Positions 8,039 to 15,918 of a stretch of 64,000 nt of DNA are shown piece by piece (position 1 is the stretch's first letter; each line of letters opens with the position of its first letter). The translations under genes and the position numbers were made by a program. The notes under the pieces were generated by a model that did no database searches, was not told the origin of the DNA, and was given only the letters and a program-made list of their open reading frames with translations. This DNA is from Acidimicrobiia bacterium. GTDB lineage: Bacteria; Actinomycetota; Acidimicrobiia; IMCC26256; PALSA-610. The DNA lies in assembly GCA_026002935.1 (NCBI GenBank), contig BPGH01000001.1, positions 1,723,965 to 1,787,964 of the forward strand, in the 5' to 3' direction.

Positions 8039-10186
8039 GTGCCCCCCGGCGACCCGCCGCTCACCTTCGCGGACCTCCGGGCGATCGAGGTCACGCGGTT
8101 GAAGGGCGTCGGGCCCTCCCTCGCACAGCGCCTCGCGCAGATCGGGATCGAGAACGTGCTCGACCTCCTGCAGCACTACCCGCGCCGGTGGGTCGACCGG
8201 ACGAAGCGGGCCGACATCGCCGACCTGCGGGTCGGGGAGGAGGCCACCGTCGACGCCGAGGTGCGGACGGTGCGAAGCCGCCGGACGCGCCAGGGACGCG
8301 CGCTCGTCGAGGCCGTCGTCTCCGACGGGACGTCGCTGCTCAACGTCGTGTTCTTCAACCAGCCCTGGCGCGAGAAGCAGCTCGCGGTCGGTACCGAGGC
8401 GGCATTCTTCGGGAAGCTCGAGGTGTACCGCGGCCGCCGCCAGATGACGAACCCGGTCGTCGACGTGATCGGGCGCGCGAACGCCGCCGACGAGAAGACC
8501 GGCGTGATCGTCCCCGTGTACCCGCAGTCGGGGAAGGCCGAGGTGTTCACGTGGCAGCTGCGGGGCCTCGTCGCCGACGCGCTCGCGCGCTGCGCCGCGC
8601 GCGGCTTCGCGGAGCCGCTCGACGAGGACCTGCTCGATCGCCACGACCTCGTGACCCGTGACGTCGCGCTGCGCGGGATCCACCGGCCCGAGTCGATGGA
8701 GGAACTGCGCCGCGCACGCCACCGGCTCGTGTTCGACGAGTTCCTCCGCATGCAGGTCGGGCTCGTCGCCCGCAAGCGGCGGATCGAGGCGGAGCGTTCG
8801 GGCATCCGGCACGTCGTGGACGGGCCGCTGCTGCGCGCGTTCCTCGAGCGGCTGCCCTTCCCCCTCACCGGTGACCAGCGCCGCGCGATCGACGAGATCC
8901 TCGCCGACATGGCGTCGCCCGCGCCGATGCACCGCCTCCTCCAGGGCGACGTGGGGTCGGGCAAGACGGTCGTCGCGCTCGCCGCGCTCCTCGCGGGCGT
9001 CCAGGGCGGCTACCAGGGCGCCCTGATGGCACCGACCGAGGTGCTCGCCGAGCAGCACCACCTCGGTTCCCTCCGCCTGCTCGACGGCCTCACCGTCCCC
9101 GCGGAGGGCTCCCTGCTCGGGGAGCGCCCCGTGCGCGTCGAGCTGCTCAGCAACCGCACGACGGCGGCCGAGCGCCGGCGCATCGCGGCCGGGCTCGCGT
9201 CCGGTGAGATCGACCTCCTCGTGGGGACCCACGCGCTGCTCTACGGCGACGCCGAGTTCGCACGCCTCGGCGTCGTGGTCATCGACGAGCAGCACCGCTT
9301 CGGTGTGGAGCAGCGGGCGCTGCTGCGCGGCAAGGGCGACGAGCCCGACGTGCTGGTCATGACCGCGACGCCGATCCCGCGCACGGCCGCGATGCTCGTC
9401 TACGGCGACCTCGACCGTTCCGAGCTGCGCGAGATGCCGCCGGGGCGCACGCCGATCACGACGCAGGTCGTCGGGCCGAACCCGCTCGACCAGGCCGCCG
9501 CCTGGGGGCGGCTGCGGTCGGAGGTGGAGGCCGGGCGGCAGGCGTACGTCGTGTGCCCGCTCGTGGAGGACCGCGGCCGGGTGGAGGCCAGGGCCGCCAC
9601 CGCCGAGTACGAGCGGCTGCAGGCCGAGGAGCTCGCGGGGCTGCGCGTCGGGCTGCTGCACGGCCAGCTCCCGGCGCGCGACAAGGAGGCGGTGATGGAG
9701 GCGTTCCGCGGGCACCGCCTCGACGTGCTCGTCGCGACGACGGTGATCGAGGTCGGCGTCGACGTACCGAACGCGACCGTGATGATCGTCCAGGACGCCG
9801 ACCGGTTCGGCCTGTCGCAGCTCCACCAGCTGCGCGGGCGCGTCGGGCGGGGCGGCGGCGCGTCGTGGTGCTTCCTGTTCGCCGACCCGTCGACGCCCGA
9901 GGGCGAGGAGCGGATGCGGGCGATGGCCGAGTCGACCGACGGCTTCCTCCTCGCGGAGAAGGACCTCGGCATCCGGGGCGCGGGCGAGGTGTTCGGGGAG
10001 CGCCAGAGCGGCTTCAGCGACCTGAAGCTCGGGCGGATCCCCCGCGACGAGCCGGTCGTCGTGCAGGCGCGTCGCGCCGCCGAGGAGATCCTCGACGCCG
10101 ACCCCGACCTCGCACGCCACGAGCAGCTGCGCGCCGAGGTGGAGGACCTGCTCGGCGACGCCGTCGAGTTCCTCTTCAAGAGCTGA
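8039..10186 (+). CDS. recG: ATP-dependent DNA helicase RecG
   Basis: Branch-migration helicase that remodels stalled replication forks and Holliday junctions. Of the 715 residues, the N-terminal wedge/OB domain (about 15-160) starts with a KGVGPSLAQRL helix-hairpin motif. The helicase core shows Walker A GDVGSGKT (about 302), DEQH box IDEQHRFGVEQ (about 415), TATPIPRT and the motif VI segment QLRGRVGRG (about 597). GTG start 13 bases after the preceding stop. It overlaps rsmD by one base (TGATG), so translation is probably coupled. Confidence 0.96.
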   Translation: MPPGDPPLTFADLRAIEVTRLKGVGPSLAQRLAQIGIENVLDLLQHYPRRWVDRTKRADIADLRVGEEATVDAEVRTVRSRRTRQGRALVEAVVSDGTSLLNVVFFNQPWREKQLAVGTEAAFFGKLEVYRGRRQMTNPVVDVIGRANAADEKTGVIVPVYPQSGKAEVFTWQLRGLVADALARCAARGFAEPLDEDLLDRHDLVTRDVALRGIHRPESMEELRRARHRLVFDEFLRMQVGLVARKRRIEAERSGIRHVVDGPLLRAFLERLPFPLTGDQRRAIDEILADMASPAPMHRLLQGDVGSGKTVVALAALLAGVQGGYQGALMAPTEVLAEQHHLGSLRLLDGLTVPAEGSLLGERPVRVELLSNRTTAAERRRIAAGLASGEIDLLVGTHALLYGDAEFARLGVVVIDEQHRFGVEQRALLRGKGDEPDVLVMTATPIPRTAAMLVYGDLDRSELREMPPGRTPITTQVVGPNPLDQAAAWGRLRSEVEAGRQAYVVCPLVEDRGRVEARAATAEYERLQAEELAGLRVGLLHGQLPARDKEAVMEAFRGHRLDVLVATTVIEVGVDVPNATVMIVQDADRFGLSQLHQLRGRVGRGGGASWCFLFADPSTPEGEERMRAMAESTDGFLLAEKDLGIRGAGEVFGERQSGFSDLKLGRIPRDEPVVVQARRAAEEILDADPDLARHEQLRAEVEDLLGDAVEFLFKS

Positions 10187-10788
10187 TGGCCCGGCGCGCC
10201 CCCCGGGCCCCGCGGGTGATCGGCGGGACGGCGCGTGGCCGCCGGCTCGCGGTGCCGCCGGGCACCGACGTCCGCCCGACGAAGGACGTCGTGCGCGAGG
10301 CGCTCTTCTCCGCGCTCGACGCGCGCGGCCGCGTCGCGGGCGCCGCCGTGCTCGACTGCTACGCGGGCAGCGGCGCGCTCGCGATCGAAGCGCTCTCGCG
10401 CGGCGCGCGGGTCGCCGTGCTCGTCGAACAGGACCCCCGCGCGGCCGACGCGATCGAGCGCAACCTCGACGCGCTCGGGCTGCGCGACCGGGCGCGCCTC
10501 GTGCGGGCCGACGTCCTGCGCGCGATCGCCGGGGCCGCACCGGCGGAGGCGCCGTTCGACCTCGTGTTCGTCGACCCGCCCTACGTGACCACCGACGCGG
10601 ACGTCGGCGCGCTCCTCGGTGCGATCGTGGGCTCCGGGTGGTGTGCCCCCGGCGCCCTGGTCGTGCTGGAGCGGCCCGCGTCCGCGCACGTGGGGGCGCC
10701 GCCGGGCGTCGGGATCCCGTGGGAACGGCGGTTCGGGGATACGCTCGTCGCCTTCCTCGAGCGCACCGAAGACACGGAAGGAGGGTGA
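10186..10788 (+). CDS. rsmD: 16S rRNA (guanine-966 N2)-methyltransferase
   Basis: SAM-dependent methyltransferase of 200 residues acting on G966 of 16S rRNA. It begins with the typical RVIGGTARGRRL, has the SAM site LDCYAGSGALAIEALSRGA, and the catalytic NPPY-like motif as VDPPY. The ATG overlaps the recG stop. rsmD-coaD is a common bacterial pair and the coaD start lies 2 bases after this stop. Confidence 0.95.
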   Translation: MARRAPRAPRVIGGTARGRRLAVPPGTDVRPTKDVVREALFSALDARGRVAGAAVLDCYAGSGALAIEALSRGARVAVLVEQDPRAADAIERNLDALGLRDRARLVRADVLRAIAGAAPAEAPFDLVFVDPPYVTTDADVGALLGAIVGSGWCAPGALVVLERPASAHVGAPPGVGIPWERRFGDTLVAFLERTEDTEGG

Positions 10789-10790
10789 CG

Positions 10791-11288
10791 GTGGCGACCG
10801 CGCTGTGCCCCGGCTCGTTCGACCCGGTGACGAACGGCCATCTCGACATCATCGAGCGCACGGCGCGCCTGTTCGACGACGTCATCGTCGCGGTCATCCG
10901 CAACCCGCAGAAGACGCAGTCGCTGTTCGACCTCGAGGAGCGCCAGGACATGTTGCGCGAGGTCACGGCACACCTGCGCAACGTCCGGATCGACCACTTC
11001 ACGGGGCTGCTCGTCGACTACGCGAAGCAGCAGGGCGCGGACGCGATCGTGAAGGGCCTGCGGGCGGTGTCCGACTTCGACTACGAGCTGCAGATGGCCC
11101 AGATGAACCAGCGCCTCTCGGGCATCGACACCTTCTTCGTCTCGACCAGCCCGCAGCACTCGTTCCTCTCGTCGAGCCTCGTGCGCGAGGTCGCGCGCTT
11201 CGGCGGCGACGTGTCGAGCATGGTCCCGACGGCGGTCGCGGCGAGGCTCGCGAAGCTGTTCCGGTCGCCGGGCCCGGAGGAGGCGTGA
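10791..11288 (+). CDS. coaD: Phosphopantetheine adenylyltransferase
   Basis: Transfers AMP from ATP to 4'-phosphopantetheine in coenzyme A synthesis. The 165-residue nucleotidyltransferase has the CPGSFDPVTNGHLDII motif (TxGH-like NGH), RAVSDFDYELQMAQMN, and the C-terminal STSPQHSFLSSSLVREVA with its (S/T)SS signature. I chose the GTG at 10791 because GGAAGGAGGG sits 5 bases upstream; the GTG at 10785 overlaps that site. The stop overlaps the next ATG. Confidence 0.96.
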   Translation: MATALCPGSFDPVTNGHLDIIERTARLFDDVIVAVIRNPQKTQSLFDLEERQDMLREVTAHLRNVRIDHFTGLLVDYAKQQGADAIVKGLRAVSDFDYELQMAQMNQRLSGIDTFFVSTSPQHSFLSSSLVREVARFGGDVSSMVPTAVAARLAKLFRSPGPEEA

Positions 11289-11836
11289 TGGTCCTCGAGG
11301 ACGCCCCTGACGCCGCGCCCGACACCCGCCAGCTCCTGTTGCGGCTCCAGGAGCTGCTCGAGAACGCCCGCGCGATGCCGCTGTCGGCGTCGGTCATGGT
11401 CAACCGGGAGGAGTTCGGCGAGCTCCTCCAGGAGGCGATCGCCGGGCTGCCCGAGGAGCTGCGCGAGGCGCGCTGGCTGCTCAAGGAGCGCGAGGACGTG
11501 CTGGAGCGGGCCCGGCGCGAGGCCGACCGGATCATCGAGGCCGCGCGCGTGCGGGCCGAGCGGATGGTGGAGCGCACCGAGGTCGTGCGGGAGGCCCGCC
11601 GCACCGCCGAGGCGATCGTCGAGCAGGCCCAGCGCAACGCGGCCCAGATCCGCCACGAGGCCGAGGACTACGTCGACCGCAAGCTCGCGGCGTTCGAGGT
11701 GGTGCTCGACCGGACCCTGCAACAGGTCCACAAGGGCCGGGAGCGCCTCCAGGTGCAGCTCCCCGCGCACGAGGAGGAGGAGCCGCAGGCCGAGTCGGTC
11801 GCCGCCTTCTTCGACCAGGACGACGCCGAGCGCTGA
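11288..11836 (+). CDS. Coiled-coil DivIVA/SepIVA-like protein
   Basis: Acidic and Arg-rich protein of 182 residues that is almost wholly helical. Residues about 55-155 form a long coiled coil with repeated EAR/ERA heptads. The first 50 residues include VMVNREEFGELLQEAI, matching the small DivIVA-like coiled-coil proteins found next to coaD and DUF177/rpmF genes in actinobacteria. Those relatives take part in cell division and envelope growth; this role is inferred from family and place only. ATG overlaps the coaD stop (TGATG). Confidence 0.75.
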   Translation: MVLEDAPDAAPDTRQLLLRLQELLENARAMPLSASVMVNREEFGELLQEAIAGLPEELREARWLLKEREDVLERARREADRIIEAARVRAERMVERTEVVREARRTAEAIVEQAQRNAAQIRHEAEDYVDRKLAAFEVVLDRTLQQVHKGRERLQVQLPAHEEEEPQAESVAAFFDQDDAER

Positions 11837-11884
11837 TCGCGCCACGATCCGCGCGCGGACGCCTGCGGATGGCGCCTGACCTGC

Positions 11885-11890
11885 TACGAT
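11885..11890 (+). promoter_or_regulatory. -10-like element TACGAT of the DUF177-rpmF group
   Basis: TACGAT, 55 bases before the ATG at 11945. It would give a leader of about 48 bases for the DUF177/rpmF transcript. Confidence 0.42.
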
Positions 11891-11944
11891 GGGGCCCGTC
11901 CCCCCTCCCCGCCCGGGTAGCTTCCGCGCGCCCCGAGGAACCGC

Positions 11945-12457
11945 ATGGTGATGACCGCCGGCCGCCTGCTCCGCATCGACGTCGCCGACCTGCTCCGCCG
12001 GCCGGGGTCGTCGCGCGCGGTGGCGCTGGCCGTCCCGGTCGCCGACGTGGCGACCGCCGCGGCGCGGGTCGTGGGGGGCGCGCCGGTCGAGATCCGCGTC
12101 ACCCTGGAGCGCCTGCAGGACGGACTCGTCGTCCGGGGCGAGCTGCGGGCCCCGTGGGAGGCGGCGTGCAGCCGCTGCCTCGCGCCGGTCGGCGGCGAGC
12201 TGGCGGTGCACGTCGACGAGCTGTTCGAGCCCGAGCCGCTCGAGGGGGAGACCTACCGGCTGGAGCCGGACGCGATCGACCTCGAGCCCCTCGTGCGGGA
12301 CGCGCTCACCCTCGACCTGCCGGGCGTCCCGCTGTGCCGCGACGACTGCGCGGGCCTGTGCCCCCAGTGCGGGGCGCGCCGCGACGGCGCGCCCTGCGGC
12401 TGCACCACCGACACGCCGGACCCCCGCTGGGCGGCCCTGCGGTCGCTCGAGACCTGA
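11945..12457 (+). CDS. DUF177 (YceD) family protein
   Basis: YceD-family protein of 170 residues. These proteins sit almost universally in front of rpmF and are linked to 23S rRNA or large-subunit accumulation. The first half is a beta-rich region with EIRVTLERLQDGLVVRGEL and the Cys pair CSRC; the second half has the conserved DLPGVPLCRDDCAGLCPQCG cluster. The cysteines suggest bound metal. Its stop is 22 bases before rpmF, in line with one transcript. Confidence 0.9.
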   Translation: MVMTAGRLLRIDVADLLRRPGSSRAVALAVPVADVATAAARVVGGAPVEIRVTLERLQDGLVVRGELRAPWEAACSRCLAPVGGELAVHVDELFEPEPLEGETYRLEPDAIDLEPLVRDALTLDLPGVPLCRDDCAGLCPQCGARRDGAPCGCTTDTPDPRWAALRSLET

Positions 12458-12479
12458 ACCACCGAGGAGCCCTGCTGCC

Positions 12480-12659
12480 ATGGCCGTCCCGAAGCGCAAG
12501 ATGAGCCGCTCCGCCTCCCGTTCGCGGCGTGCCGCCAACATGCGGCTCGCCCGCCCGGCGCACTCGCTGTGCCCCAACTGCGGCGCGTCCCGGCTGCCGC
12601 ACACGGTCTGCGGGAACTGCGGCTGGTACCGCGGCCGGCAGGTGCTGGACGTCGAGTAG
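12480..12659 (+). CDS. rpmF: 50S ribosomal protein L32
   Basis: L32 of 59 residues. It begins MAVPKRKMSRSASRSRRAAN and carries two zinc-ribbon pairs, CPNC and CGNC, in the C-terminal half (C+ zinc form). A GAGGAG element lies about 12 bases before the ATG. It is followed after 9 bases by plsX, the conserved rpmF-plsX arrangement. Confidence 0.96.
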   Translation: MAVPKRKMSRSASRSRRAANMRLARPAHSLCPNCGASRLPHTVCGNCGWYRGRQVLDVE

Positions 12660-12668
12660 GCCGGCGCG

Positions 12669-13697
12669 GTGAGCGAGGCAGCCGGCGCAGCGGCCCCGGT
12701 GCCGGTCGTCGCCGTCGACGCGATGGGCGGCGACCGCGCCCCGGCCGAGATCGTCGCCGGCGCGCTCGCCGCCGCGGACCGGCTCGACGTCGAGATCCTG
12801 CTCGCCGGCCCGCCCGACGTCCTCGCCCGCCACCTCCCCGGGGGCCGGCCGCCCGCCGGTGTCACCCTGCTGCCGGCCGCCGAGGTCGTCGCGATGGACG
12901 ACGAGCCGGCGGCGGCGATCCGCACGAAGAAGGACGCATCCGTCGTGCGCTGCGCGGAGGCGGTGCGCGACGGCCGCGCCGACGCGATGGTCGGTGCGGG
13001 CAACACCGGCGCGACGATGGCGGCGGCGCTGCTGCGGATGGGACGCATCCGCGGGGTGCAGCGGCCGGCGATCGCGGTGCCGTTGCCGGTCCCCGGCACC
13101 GGCCGGACGACGCTGCTGCTCGACGCGGGCGCCACGGTCGACCCCGAGCCGGAGTGGCTGGTGCAGTGGGCGCGCCTGGGCCGGGAGCTCGCGCGCCTGC
13201 GCTTCGGGATCGCCGAGCCCACCGTCGGGTTGCTGTCGAACGGTGAGGAGCCGGGCAAGGGCGACGAGCTGCGCAAGCGGGCGGCGGCGCTGCTCGGCGA
13301 GGTGAAGGGCTTCGCCGGCAACGTCGAGGGCCGCGACCTGCTGCGCGGAACCACCGACGTCGTCGTGACCGACGGGTTCACCGGCAACGTCGCGCTGAAG
13401 GCGCTCGAGGGCGCCCTCGCGGGCCTCGCCGGGCTCGTCCTCGGCGTCGTCGGGGAGCCGGGCGCGCCGTGGGCCGCGCACGCGGCGGCGCTGCAGTCCG
13501 CGCTGCTGGCCGCCGCCGCGCCGCTGCTGCCCGACAACACCGGCGGCGCGGTGCTGGCGGGTGTCGACGGCGTGTGCGTCATCTCGCACGGCTCCTCCAC
13601 GGCCGAGGCGATCGTGAACGCCGTGCGCGTCGCCCGCGACGGCGTCACGGCGCGCACGGTGGAGCGGCTCGCGGAGGCGGTGCGCGGTGCCGGCTGA
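12669..13697 (+). CDS. plsX: Phosphate acyltransferase PlsX
   Basis: Soluble, membrane-associated enzyme that makes acyl-phosphate from acyl-ACP for PlsY-dependent phospholipid synthesis. The 342-residue protein has VDAMGGDRAPAEIV near the N terminus, RTKKDASVV, VGAGNTGATMAAAL, NGEEPGKG, and a late VTDGFTGNVALK, all typical of the family. The GTG start follows rpmF by 9 bases. The next gene, the ACP-like protein, begins within the last 11 bases. Confidence 0.96.
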   Translation: MSEAAGAAAPVPVVAVDAMGGDRAPAEIVAGALAAADRLDVEILLAGPPDVLARHLPGGRPPAGVTLLPAAEVVAMDDEPAAAIRTKKDASVVRCAEAVRDGRADAMVGAGNTGATMAAALLRMGRIRGVQRPAIAVPLPVPGTGRTTLLLDAGATVDPEPEWLVQWARLGRELARLRFGIAEPTVGLLSNGEEPGKGDELRKRAAALLGEVKGFAGNVEGRDLLRGTTDVVVTDGFTGNVALKALEGALAGLAGLVLGVVGEPGAPWAAHAAALQSALLAAAAPLLPDNTGGAVLAGVDGVCVISHGSSTAEAIVNAVRVARDGVTARTVERLAEAVRGAG

Positions 13698-13995
13698 GAC
13701 GCACAGCCACCGGGGCCCCATCGGGCGGGACGACGTCGCGCGCGTCGTGTGCGAGCAGCTCGCGGAGATCCTCGGTCTCGACGTGGACGCGATCACGCCC
13801 GACGCGCGCCTGCGCGACGACCTCGACGCCGACGACTACGCGCTGCTCGACCTCGTCGAGGCGGTCGAGGACGAGCTCGGCGAACGTTCGGTCGGCCTCA
13901 CCCTCGACGACGACCTCGCCGAGATCGAGACCGTCGCCGACGCCGTCGAGTGCGTGTACGCCCGCCTGACGGCCCGCCGGGAGCAGCCGCGGTGA
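13687..13995 (+). CDS. Acyl-carrier-protein-like protein lacking the phosphopantetheine serine
   Basis: Protein of 102 residues with the size, acidity and four-helix pattern of an acyl carrier protein, in the usual place between plsX and rnc. The position that should read DSL, where the 4'-phosphopantetheine is attached, reads DDY in LDADDYALLDLVEAVEDEL. The codons are clean (gac gac tac) and the frame is intact, so the loss is not a frameshift artefact. It cannot be a normal acyl carrier. It may be a scaffold or regulator, with the working ACP elsewhere in the genome. Confidence 0.8.
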   Translation: MPAETHSHRGPIGRDDVARVVCEQLAEILGLDVDAITPDARLRDDLDADDYALLDLVEAVEDELGERSVGLTLDDDLAEIETVADAVECVYARLTARREQPR

Positions 13996-14717
13996 GCGCG
14001 CCGCCCTCGGTGGACCCGCTGGAGTCCCTGGAAGCGGCGCTGGGGGTCGGGTTCACCGACCGCGAGCTGCTCGTCCGCGCCCTCGCGCACCGGTCGTGGT
14101 GCGCGGAGGCCGGCGAGACCGAGTCGAACGAGCGGCTCGAGTTCCTCGGCGACTCGGTGCTCGGGCTCGTCGTCACCGACTACGTCTACTCCCACTTCCC
14201 GCACCTGCCCGAGGGCCACCTCTCGGAGGTGCGCGCCGGCGTCGTGAACTCGCGGGTGCTGGCCGAGGTGGCGCACGAGGTGGGGCTCGGCCGCCACGTG
14301 CTGCTCGGCAAGGGCGAGGACGCGGCCGGGGGCCGGGAGAAGCAGTCGATCCTCGCCGACGCCTTCGAGGCCGTCGTCGCGGCCGTCTACCTCGACGCGG
14401 GCTTCGACCGGGCCCGCGAGGTCGTGCTGCGGCTCCTCGCCGACCGCATCGCCGAGGCCGCGGCCGGGCCCGGCGGTCGCGACTACAAGACGCGCCTGCA
14501 GGAGTACGCGGCGGCCCGCTCCCTCGGGCGGCCGCGCTACGTCGTGCGGGACGAGGGCCCCGACCACGCGAAGCACTTCTACGCGACGGTGCTCGTCGGC
14601 GACCGGCCCTGCGGCGAGGGCGAGGGCCGCTCGAAGAAGCAGGCCGAGCAGGCCGCCGCGTGGGTCGCGTGGACCCGGCTGCGCGAAGAGGGAGGCGACG
14701 ATGCCGGAGCTCCCTGA
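13992..14717 (+). CDS. rnc: Ribonuclease III
   Basis: Double-strand-specific RNase that processes rRNA precursors. The 241-residue protein has the RNase III signature ERLEFLGDSVLGLVVTDYV (residues about 43-61), the second catalytic stretch ADAFEAVVAAVYLDAGF, and a C-terminal double-stranded RNA-binding domain (about 160-235) ending GRSKKQAEQAAAWVAW. GTG overlaps the ACP-like stop. Its last 17 bases overlap the mutM start. Confidence 0.96.
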   Translation: MSAPPSVDPLESLEAALGVGFTDRELLVRALAHRSWCAEAGETESNERLEFLGDSVLGLVVTDYVYSHFPHLPEGHLSEVRAGVVNSRVLAEVAHEVGLGRHVLLGKGEDAAGGREKQSILADAFEAVVAAVYLDAGFDRAREVVLRLLADRIAEAAAGPGGRDYKTRLQEYAAARSLGRPRYVVRDEGPDHAKHFYATVLVGDRPCGEGEGRSKKQAEQAAAWVAWTRLREEGGDDAGAP

Positions 14718-15540
14718 GGTCGAGGTGATCCGCCGCGACCTGGAGAAGGAGGTCGTCGGCAAGAAGATCAAGCACGTCGAGGTGACGGGCCTGCGGTCGA
14801 TCCGCCGGCACAAGCAGAAGAAGGAGTTCATCGCGGCGCTCGAGGGCCACAAGATCGTCTCGGTCTCGCGCCGCGGCAAGTACCTCGTGCTCCGCCTCGA
14901 CGGTCCGGAGGCGCTGATCGTCCACCTGGGGATGTCGGGCCAGCTCCTGCGCGCGAAGTCGGCACGCGACAAGGCACCGAAGCACACGCACGTCGTGATC
15001 ACCTTCACCCAGGGCGGGCTCGTGCGGTTCGTCGACCCGCGCACCTTCGGCGAGATGTTCGTCGCGCCCTACGACGAGCTGGAGCAGAAGGTCGAGGAGC
15101 TGGCACACATCGGACTCGACCCGCTCGAGACGGCCCTGTCGTGGGAGCTCTTCGGGCGCATGCTCGCGGAGCGCAGGACGCGGCTCAAGCAGCTGCTGAT
15201 GGACCAGAAGTTCATCGCCGGCATCGGCAACATCTACAGCGACGAGATCCTCTTCGAGGCCGGGCTGCGCTGGGACCGGATGAGCGACTCGCTGTCGCAG
15301 CAGGAGATCCGGCGCCTCTACCGCGCGATCGTCGAGACGTTGCAGGAGGCCGTCAAGCACCGCGGCTCGTCGCTGTCCGACCAGCAGTACGTCGACCTGT
15401 TCGGCAACCTCGGCGACTTCCAGACGCACCACCAGGTGTACGACCGCGAGGGCGAGCCGTGCACGCGGTGCCGGCGCCCGATCGTGCGGGCGCGCTTCTC
15501 CAACCGCTCGACGTTCTACTGCGAGGCGTGCCAGGTGTGA
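14701..15540 (+). CDS. mutM: Formamidopyrimidine-DNA glycosylase
   Basis: Base-excision repair enzyme that removes oxidised purines such as 8-oxoguanine and nicks the site. The 279-residue protein starts with the catalytic MPELPEVEVIRRDL (Pro2 nucleophile, Glu3), contains KQLLMDQKFIAGIGNIYSDE (helix-two-turn-helix), and ends in the zinc finger with CTRC and CEAC pairs. Start overlaps rnc. An AGGGAGG-like site lies just upstream of the ATG. Confidence 0.96.
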   Translation: MPELPEVEVIRRDLEKEVVGKKIKHVEVTGLRSIRRHKQKKEFIAALEGHKIVSVSRRGKYLVLRLDGPEALIVHLGMSGQLLRAKSARDKAPKHTHVVITFTQGGLVRFVDPRTFGEMFVAPYDELEQKVEELAHIGLDPLETALSWELFGRMLAERRTRLKQLLMDQKFIAGIGNIYSDEILFEAGLRWDRMSDSLSQQEIRRLYRAIVETLQEAVKHRGSSLSDQQYVDLFGNLGDFQTHHQVYDREGEPCTRCRRPIVRARFSNRSTFYCEACQV

Positions 15541-15830
15541 GCGGCCCGCCCGCCGGCGCGGACCCCGTGCGCGTCCGGGTGGTCGTGACCGGTCGCGTGC
15601 AGGGCGTGTGGTTCCGCGACACCTGCCGTGAGCGCGCCCGGCGCGAGGGGGTGGCGGGCTGGGTGCGCAACCGGCCCGACGGCGCCGTGGAGGCCGAGCT
15701 CGAGGGGCCGCCCGCCGCGGTCGCGCGCCTCGTCGAGTGGTGCCGTGAGGGGCCGCCGCGCGCCCGGGTCGACGCGGTCGAGGTGACCGACCTGCCGCCG
15801 CGGGGCGAGCGGGGCTTCCGGGTGCGGTGA
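15537..15830 (+). CDS. acyP: Acylphosphatase
   Basis: Small enzyme of 97 residues that hydrolyses acyl-phosphates. The catalytic segment GRVQGVWFRDTCRERAR holds the phosphate-binding arginine and its loop; GWVRNRPDGAVEAELEG contains the catalytic asparagine. GTG at 15537 overlaps the mutM stop. In actinobacteria acyP commonly lies between mutM and smc, as here. Confidence 0.94.
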   Translation: MSGPPAGADPVRVRVVVTGRVQGVWFRDTCRERARREGVAGWVRNRPDGAVEAELEGPPAAVARLVEWCREGPPRARVDAVEVTDLPPRGERGFRVR

Positions 15831-15890
15831 GCCGCACGGCGGCCCGGCCGGGGCCGGCGGGCGGTCCGCGGCCCGCACGGGCGCGTTCCC

Positions 15891-15896
15891 TAGCAT
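15891..15896 (+). promoter_or_regulatory. -10-like element TAGCAT of smc
   Basis: TAGCAT, 22 bases before the GTG of smc, with the purine-rich ribosome binding site GGAGAGGGGG between them, so smc is not leaderless. Confidence 0.45.
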
Positions 15897-15918
15897 CGGT
15901 CGCCGGAGAGGGGGCCGC

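Noticed and set aside
7883-11002. Open frame of 1039 codons on the minus strand opposite recG, rsmD and coaD
   Set aside because: Same reason: an Arg/Leu-rich shadow of conserved rightward genes with no family motif and no good start.
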